DNA of 53,958 nucleotides, taken from assembly GCA_024641545.1 (NCBI GenBank), contig JAHECW010000013.1, forward strand, positions 1 through 53,958. Reading direction: 5' to 3'. Made by a program: the position numbers and the translations under genes. Source of the DNA: Acidobacteriota bacterium (GTDB lineage Bacteria > Acidobacteriota > Thermoanaerobaculia > Thermoanaerobaculales > Sulfomarinibacteraceae). This document shows positions 51,201 to 53,958 of the stretch, piece by piece. How positions within the stretch are numbered: the stretch's first letter is position 1; each line of letters begins with the position of its first letter. The notes beneath the pieces were generated by a model. It saw nothing but the letters and a program-made list of their open reading frames with translations, did not search any database and was not told the origin of the DNA.

Positions 51201-51527
51201 CCACGTGGCACACGGGTTTCCAGGACCATAAACAAGGAATAGGCACGAACTGCAAGTGCAATCATCGTCCAAGGGGTTGAGATAGCAATTCGAACCGCAC
51301 CCGTCGAGTGCGATCACGCACGCTACTACGCATACCGCAATCGAGATTCTCGACCACCTGCCATTGGAATTTGTTCCCGTTTTCACGTCGTCTTTGCCCA
51401 GGCGGCATCCTGACCGTGGTCGAACGCCGGCTTCGGCGCCAGCAATGGCGTGGCAGTGCGCAGCTCTGTCAACTGCTCCATCAGGTGGCCAATAGGGAAT
51501 TCCGGTGAATCGAAGGCGCTTCGACAT
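48288..51527 (-). CDS. Large secreted or lipid-anchored protein with duplicated ~230-residue surface module
   Basis: The protein is up to 1,079 residues. Two starts compete: ATG 51527 with GAGGAGA well placed upstream, and GTG 51386, which would open directly onto a lipoprotein-like signal ('ISIAVCVVACVIALDGC'). The body carries two copies of a module: 'ATARVSGAAGTRWRTDVMVVN' (part)... 'VVDNLTGDPVAI', then 'AAAHVRGAAGTNWRTDLAIAN' (part)... 'VVDNRTGDPITV'. Each contains 'FATDGAAALR', 'SRTYNLL' and 'SHDPSLSAGNRTNLILVN' or its cognate. A diverged third copy ends the 7712-9184 protein. The C-terminal ~250 residues have 'HEAFHLIQEDGEL' and conserved Cys. Function unknown, probably cell-surface structural or binding. 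Confidence 0.8.
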   Translation of the reverse strand: MSKRLRFTGIPYWPPDGAVDRAAHCHAIAGAEAGVRPRSGCRLGKDDVKTGTNSNGRWSRISIAVCVVACVIALDGCGSNCYLNPLDDDCTCSSCLFLVYGPGNPCATWPEPPDPPGQCRDSVAIYTSVLATTQTASHLAALEGEIQDLVQSRPSLLMSAVPVVTSWSPVTAPSRSFEPPDNLITGEMVASAERFADSLVAAAEPELAMRLRALRAAVEPASLVGLTGREALERMAAAARSTKILEAGPATLETGQRGLAAAGQTVVIPATARVSGAAGTRWRTDVMVVNPGTIDAAYEIALLVRGQANSEPETVVRFLEPGEGEFLGDVLDGVFATDGAAALRITAGSGAVAVTSRTYNLLGPGNPLGLPEGSSFGQFIPALAADDAIPSGDAGDLIQLSHDPSLSAGNRTNLILVNAGATPTTVEIDLRLDDGSPLGTVSTDLEPWEYDQLDRVFESVTQGAVAGGSAVVRPVTPGGRVLAMASVVDNLTGDPVAIPASRRSVVSETPINETLTIPAAAHVRGAAGTNWRTDLAIANPDRPPIFTTIELLRRGQANLQPETETVVIQTGRTLRFDDVLESLFATDGAAALRLSGGGIPASSRTYNLLEAGNPQGLPAGATFGQFLAPVPWTQGVVIGEQALLPHLAHDPGLQTGSRTNLVLVNNATRSSDFSIELFRADGGSLGSFTTTLEGWEYQQIDRVFERVTQEAVESGYAIVTTSSPWGFFHAQASVVDNRTGDPITVDAVVTRRPKPAGVVTTFNSVLDVLGPSGLAPAAFFETLRSPDLEATIDAMATEVSDRFVRTSTGFVADFGPGTGISSGMSTSGRLEVSLIGLDPSGGDLSGRVELSLDGFAIDGRAPVVDGVALDLDLAQVDGDQVAGTVTLSSPVKGVGSDITGSLEFDTRLCELFPVGGSITVTVDGEPRTITFSDRCDGGYGVNIPSAEFYRADLRVRDCGGAWQTEHEAFHLIQEDGELAADPSAPAALGRARWSATGTVGASDATARFARSAGKSPDGSQRVGWLHAARSSPGGGVVYYTGPYGYDIDDGACSASYYHDRDDADFEPALLEPCDGPCTP

Positions 51528-51634
51528 ATCGGTGTCTCCTCAACGGTTCACTGCCTGGGCCAGAGTTGATTTTCGAACATGATTCGAGTGGCTTTCACCA
51601 TAACTGATTTGAGATACGGAATCAATACTGAAAT

Positions 51635-52078
51635 AGAGGCGAGCCTGCCTTGAGGTCGAGGAGGTCAAGAAGAAACCTGATTCATCGGCCTCGCCGCAGC
51701 GATCGTCAGGCCATGAATCCGAGCAGGAAGAGCAGGATCCGGGATCCTTCTGGGACCGCACCGTGGGCGAACACGAGCTTGCGGTCGAAGTCGACACCTT
51801 CGAAATGCTCCGCTCAGGTCTTCGTGATGCATTGAATGACTCACGACTCATGAATCAGGACCGCATGCCGTCTGCGGAATTTCTCCTTGCCCTCCGATGC
51901 TCTCTGACCCAGATCCACGAGGGCGGTCGGAGGGCCATCCTTGGGCAGAGACGAGGACTCGGGGAACGGCGCCCATCCCACGATCGAGAGTGATGTTGAG
52001 CCGACCATCTCGGTCGGGGCTCTCGGCGACGACGCGAAGGTCCGAGAGATGCTTTCCGAGGATGGAGATCAAGGTTGA
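51635..52078 (+). pseudogene. Frameshifted remnant of an unrecognised gene
   Basis: From 51635 a stop-free frame reads as ordinary protein, with acidic 'SSGHESEQEEQDPGSFWDR' then 'GEHELAVEVDTFEMLRSGL' and 'EFLLALRCSLTQIHEGGRR'. It degrades near 51943, where the +1 frame continues as 'DSGNGAHPTIESDVEPT' and 'ALGDDAKVREMLSEDGDQG' to TGA at 52078. Together this gives ~145 residues of credible composition broken by one frame change. There is no clear start codon with ribosome site at the front. It could be a decayed gene, a sequencing indel in a real gene, or chance; no family is recognised. Confidence 0.45.
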
Positions 52079-52151
52079 AAGGTTCGAGGCGAAAATGATG
52101 TTTGCATGAGCACAGGGTGAACGCTGACATTTCAGGAAGAAAGGAAGAAAC

Positions 52152-52514
52152 ATGAAAAAGACAACCGGGCAATGTCACTGCGGTGCGATTCGGTATGAAG
52201 TCAACGGCGACTTGACGGGCGTCATCAACTGCCACTGCGGCGATTGCCGACGCTGGCACGGCAACTTCTCAGCCTACGCGGTGGCTCGGCTCGAGGAATT
52301 CCACTTCACGCGCGGCGAGGACAAGCTCGTGTGGTACGAGTCATCGGAAAAGGCGCGCCGGGGATTCTGCCCGGATTGCGGATCGAGCATTTTCAAAGAC
52401 AACAAGGACGGCAAAACCATCGTGCTCTCCGTGGGCGCCCTTGATGCACCCACCGGGATGTCTCATCTCAAGGACATCTTCACCGACTCAAAGGGCGACT
52501 GGTACGAGCTCTGA
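52152..52514 (+). CDS. GFA family zinc protein (glutathione-dependent formaldehyde-activating enzyme-like)
   Basis: This 120-residue protein has the complete GFA/CENP-V zinc fold: 'GQCHCGAIRYEV' (Cys-x-Cys), 'NCHCGDCRRWHG' (Cys-x-Cys-x2-Cys), and 'FCPDCGSSIF' (Cys-x2-Cys), giving the seven cysteines that hold two zinc ions. Some members accelerate S-hydroxymethylglutathione formation, but most are of unknown substrate. The ribosome site GGAAGAAAGGAAG precedes ATG 52152. It stands alone on the plus strand, convergent with the channel/haem-binding pair. Confidence 0.93.
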   Translation: MKKTTGQCHCGAIRYEVNGDLTGVINCHCGDCRRWHGNFSAYAVARLEEFHFTRGEDKLVWYESSEKARRGFCPDCGSSIFKDNKDGKTIVLSVGALDAPTGMSHLKDIFTDSKGDWYEL

Positions 52515-52580
52515 TGATGGCAGCCCGGCCCGGGATCACAGTTGCGAACCGAGAACCCACCGGGATGGCGAGCACCAGAA

Positions 52581-52955
52581 TCACTCCTCCTGGTCGGATG
52601 GTCGATCCCGTTCGGATCTCGATTCGTAGGAGCGGTGCTGATGCGCCGCGAGCTTTGCGATGAACGCGGCGAAGACGCCGAGACCGACGAAGACGTAGAC
52701 GACCGTGAACAGCTTCGAAAGCCCGGTGGTCGGCGTCAGGTCGCCGTAACCGATGGTCGACAGCGTCATCACACAGAAGTAGAAGGAATCGACGACCGGC
52801 CAGCCTTCGACGGTGGAGTAGAAGGTCGTGCCGCTGACGATCAGGATGACCAGGACCGCGAAGATGCCCCGGAACTCCGGATCGGTGAGACTGCGAACAA
52901 ACGCGGCGACGAATCGGTAGGCCGTCATGAAAAACGAGAACATCCTGGACCACAC
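52581..52955 (-). CDS. Small two-helix potassium channel
   Basis: This 124-residue inner-membrane protein is a minimal Ion_trans_2 channel: outer helix ('FRGIFAVLVILIVSGTTFYST'), pore helix and selectivity filter 'MTLSTIGYGDLTP', then the inner helix ('LFTVVYVFVGLGVFAAFIAKL') and a short charged tail. Like KcsA-type channels it would work as a tetramer; no ligand- or voltage-sensing domain is present. GTG 52955 or ATG 52943 may be the start. It follows the haem-binding gene after six bases, so both are probably transcribed together. Confidence 0.92.
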   Translation of the reverse strand: MWSRMFSFFMTAYRFVAAFVRSLTDPEFRGIFAVLVILIVSGTTFYSTVEGWPVVDSFYFCVMTLSTIGYGDLTPTTGLSKLFTVVYVFVGLGVFAAFIAKLAAHQHRSYESRSERDRPSDQEE

Positions 52956-52961
52956 CTTCTG

Positions 52962-53315
52962 TCAATCGTGTTCGTCGATCCTGGTCGACGCTACATGAAT
53001 CGTCTGTACTAAAGGAGCGGCGCCGTCAAGCGCGCCACCGACGCGTCCTTCGCCGAAGGCATCGAGGAGGTGGCCGCGCGCCTCCTCGACATCGTGCGCG
53101 ATGAGCCACGAGACCGGCGCGACGCGGCTGTACCAGGGCCAGGTCGTCTCGTGCGAGTGACAGTCGTAGCACGAGGCTCTGAGCACCGTCGCCACCTCGC
53201 TCGGGCCGTCGAAGTCAGCGGCCACGGACGGGTTGGACCGGTCGACCGGAACGAGCTGGGTCGCGACCAGGACAACGACGAGCGCACCCGCGGCGATCAG
53301 GACTTTTCGTTTCAT
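52962..53315 (-). CDS. Haem-binding domain protein, shortened
   Basis: This 117-residue membrane-anchored periplasmic protein has an N-terminal helix ('VLIAAGALVVVLVATQLVPVDR') and a c-type haem site 'SCYDCHSHETTWPWYSRVAPVSW' in which CYDCH binds haem (Haem_bd-like). In the family the WYSRVAPVSWL...HDV.EGR.H block is followed by ~50 further residues with a Met-Pro-x-x-x-Y motif. Here the match ends at 'EEARGHLLDAFGEGR' and the remaining residues do not resemble it. The protein may be truncated or have lost its distal ligand region. GAGGGG precedes ATG 53315. It lies upstream of the channel gene in the same operon. Confidence 0.85.
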   Translation of the reverse strand: MKRKVLIAAGALVVVLVATQLVPVDRSNPSVAADFDGPSEVATVLRASCYDCHSHETTWPWYSRVAPVSWLIAHDVEEARGHLLDAFGEGRVGGALDGAAPLVQTIHVASTRIDEHD

Positions 53316-53551
53316 TCGGCACCCCTCATTGTTGAGCTCGACACTGCACCCGCATCTTCGGTGGAAGGTCCTCATTCTCAGGATGCCGAGTGACGACGGC
53401 GTAACCCTCATGGTCTCGATGATCGTTCTCTCCGGGGCCCGACAGCGAAACCGGTTTCCTGGAACGGTCGTGGTTTCTTCCCGCGTCGGCTCGGAGGCTG
53501 AGCAAGGCGGGGGGTTGCAAGACAACAGCTTGATTATTCAGGAGCTCCGAC

Positions 53552-53586
53552 CGGCCTTTTGAGCTTCAAAAGGCCGCGGTGCCTGG
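53552..53586. repeat. Perfect 11-bp hairpin followed by GGTGCCTGG
   Basis: CGGCCTTTTGA (53552-53562), loop GCT, TCAAAAGGCCG (53566-53576) form a perfect hairpin. It is followed after one base by GGTGCCTGG (53578-53586), the motif of the two REP-like elements. It lies in the gap between the haem-binding gene start and the metallophosphoesterase stop on the minus strand, so it could also terminate the latter, though it lacks a T run. Confidence 0.6.
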
Positions 53587-53591
53587 GCAAT

Positions 53592-53957
53592 CTACTTCAC
53601 CCGCGAATGCTGGTGGACGATCTTGCCTTCTTGATTGACGAAGGTCATAACCAGCTCCTCGTCCTTGACGGTGCACAGCGTGAAGCCGGGGTCCGGGCTT
53701 GAGAAGAGCGCACCCTCGAACGGAACCACCGGCCGGCTCTGTGAAGCCGAGCTGTTGACGAAGTAGTCCACCTCCGAGCCCGGCACCCGGATGTGCTGGA
53801 AGTTGTGGATGTGTCCGCTCACCATGGCGTCGACACCATTCCTGTCGAGCAGCGGCTGGAGCCGGTCCTGGAGGTCGGTGCGTTCGATCTCGACCTTCGT
53901 GGTTCCCGCGTAGACCGGGTGGTGGCCCAGGACGACCTTCCACTTCGCCTGGGAAGC
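53592..53957 (-). CDS. Metallophosphoesterase, C-terminal part (5' end outside window)
   Basis: The last ~121 residues of a calcineurin-like phosphoesterase are present. Visible metal-binding motifs are 'VVLGHHPVYA' (G-H-H-P with the histidine ligand) and 'DAMVSGHIHNFQHIR' (G-H-x-H), followed by a short beta-rich end. The pattern is that of acid-phosphatase-type members (purple acid phosphatase-like, with a fibrous 'FSSPDPGFTLCTVKDEELVMTF' tail). The frame continues without interruption to the window edge (first whole codon at 53957), so the N-terminal metal ligands are not visible. Substrate cannot be inferred. Confidence 0.85.
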   Translation of the reverse strand, partial: ASQAKWKVVLGHHPVYAGTTKVEIERTDLQDRLQPLLDRNGVDAMVSGHIHNFQHIRVPGSEVDYFVNSSASQSRPVVPFEGALFSSPDPGFTLCTVKDEELVMTFVNQEGKIVHQHSRVK

Positions 53958-53958
53958 G

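Noticed and set aside
51540-51851. Minus-strand 103-codon frame over the remnant region
   Set aside because: Ser/Arg-rich shadow composition; the plus-strand frames read more like protein.

Overview
The window is GC-rich DNA (roughly two thirds G+C by eye) from a Gram-negative bacterium. It carries a TolC-type outer-membrane factor, a TonB-dependent receptor and many Sec-exported and lipid-anchored proteins. The mix of a large Ser/Thr kinase with TPRs, an ECF sigma/anti-sigma pair beside a TPR-CHAT protein, huge secreted multidomain proteins, a C-terminal DGFESG-type tail and a radical SAM/B12 protein is the style of uncultured Acidobacteriota (Thermoanaerobaculia-like). This assignment is inference from gene content; no rRNA or tRNA is present to anchor it. 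No CRISPR array, transposase, integrase or plasmid origin was seen.

Layout. 1-3560 (+): the end of an efflux operon, TolC-like tail, ABC ATPase and two ABC-2 permeases, each overlapping the next. 3628-6691 (-): a TonB-dependent receptor and a secreted protein of unknown role. 7031-9184: a spermidine-synthase-like methyltransferase (+) and a secreted adhesion-like protein (-). 9242-13415: a divergent regulatory locus, ECF sigma factor plus zinc-finger anti-sigma factor on one side and a secreted or membrane-anchored TPR-CHAT protease-like protein on the other. 13650-20438 (+): a run of three large secreted proteins that share a Cys/His/Trp-Cys module not recognised as a named family, preceded by a possible leader peptide. 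20536-28627: mostly housekeeping and envelope genes (YheT-like hydrolase, FHA-RDD membrane protein, secreted propeller-like protein, NifX-SlyD fusion, lipoprotein of the alkaline phosphatase/sulfatase superfamily, radical SAM/B12 enzyme). 28730-36252: secreted M3 peptidase, diguanylate cyclase, lipid A-type acyltransferase, receptor-like Ser/Thr kinase with TPRs. 36767-44881 (-): a 1,729-residue secreted protein with two NPFVI pentapeptide arrays, then an unusual FHA/cNMP/AAA+/polyferredoxin membrane fusion. 45180-51527 (-): threonine synthase, an MIO-type ammonia-lyase with a Cys in place of the usual Ser, and a large surface protein with an internal duplication. 51635-53957: a frameshifted gene remnant, a GFA-family protein, a small K+ channel, a shortened haem-binding protein and a partial metallophosphoesterase.

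The best candidates for something undescribed are the Cys-37-WC secreted protein cluster (13765-20438), the NPFVI repeat protein (36767-41956), and the single-chain sensor/AAA/iron-sulfur membrane protein (42092-44881). Two intergenic elements (32073-32123 and 46521-46561) share an unusual build, the same direct repeats flanking hairpins of unrelated stem sequence, and look like REP-type elements.
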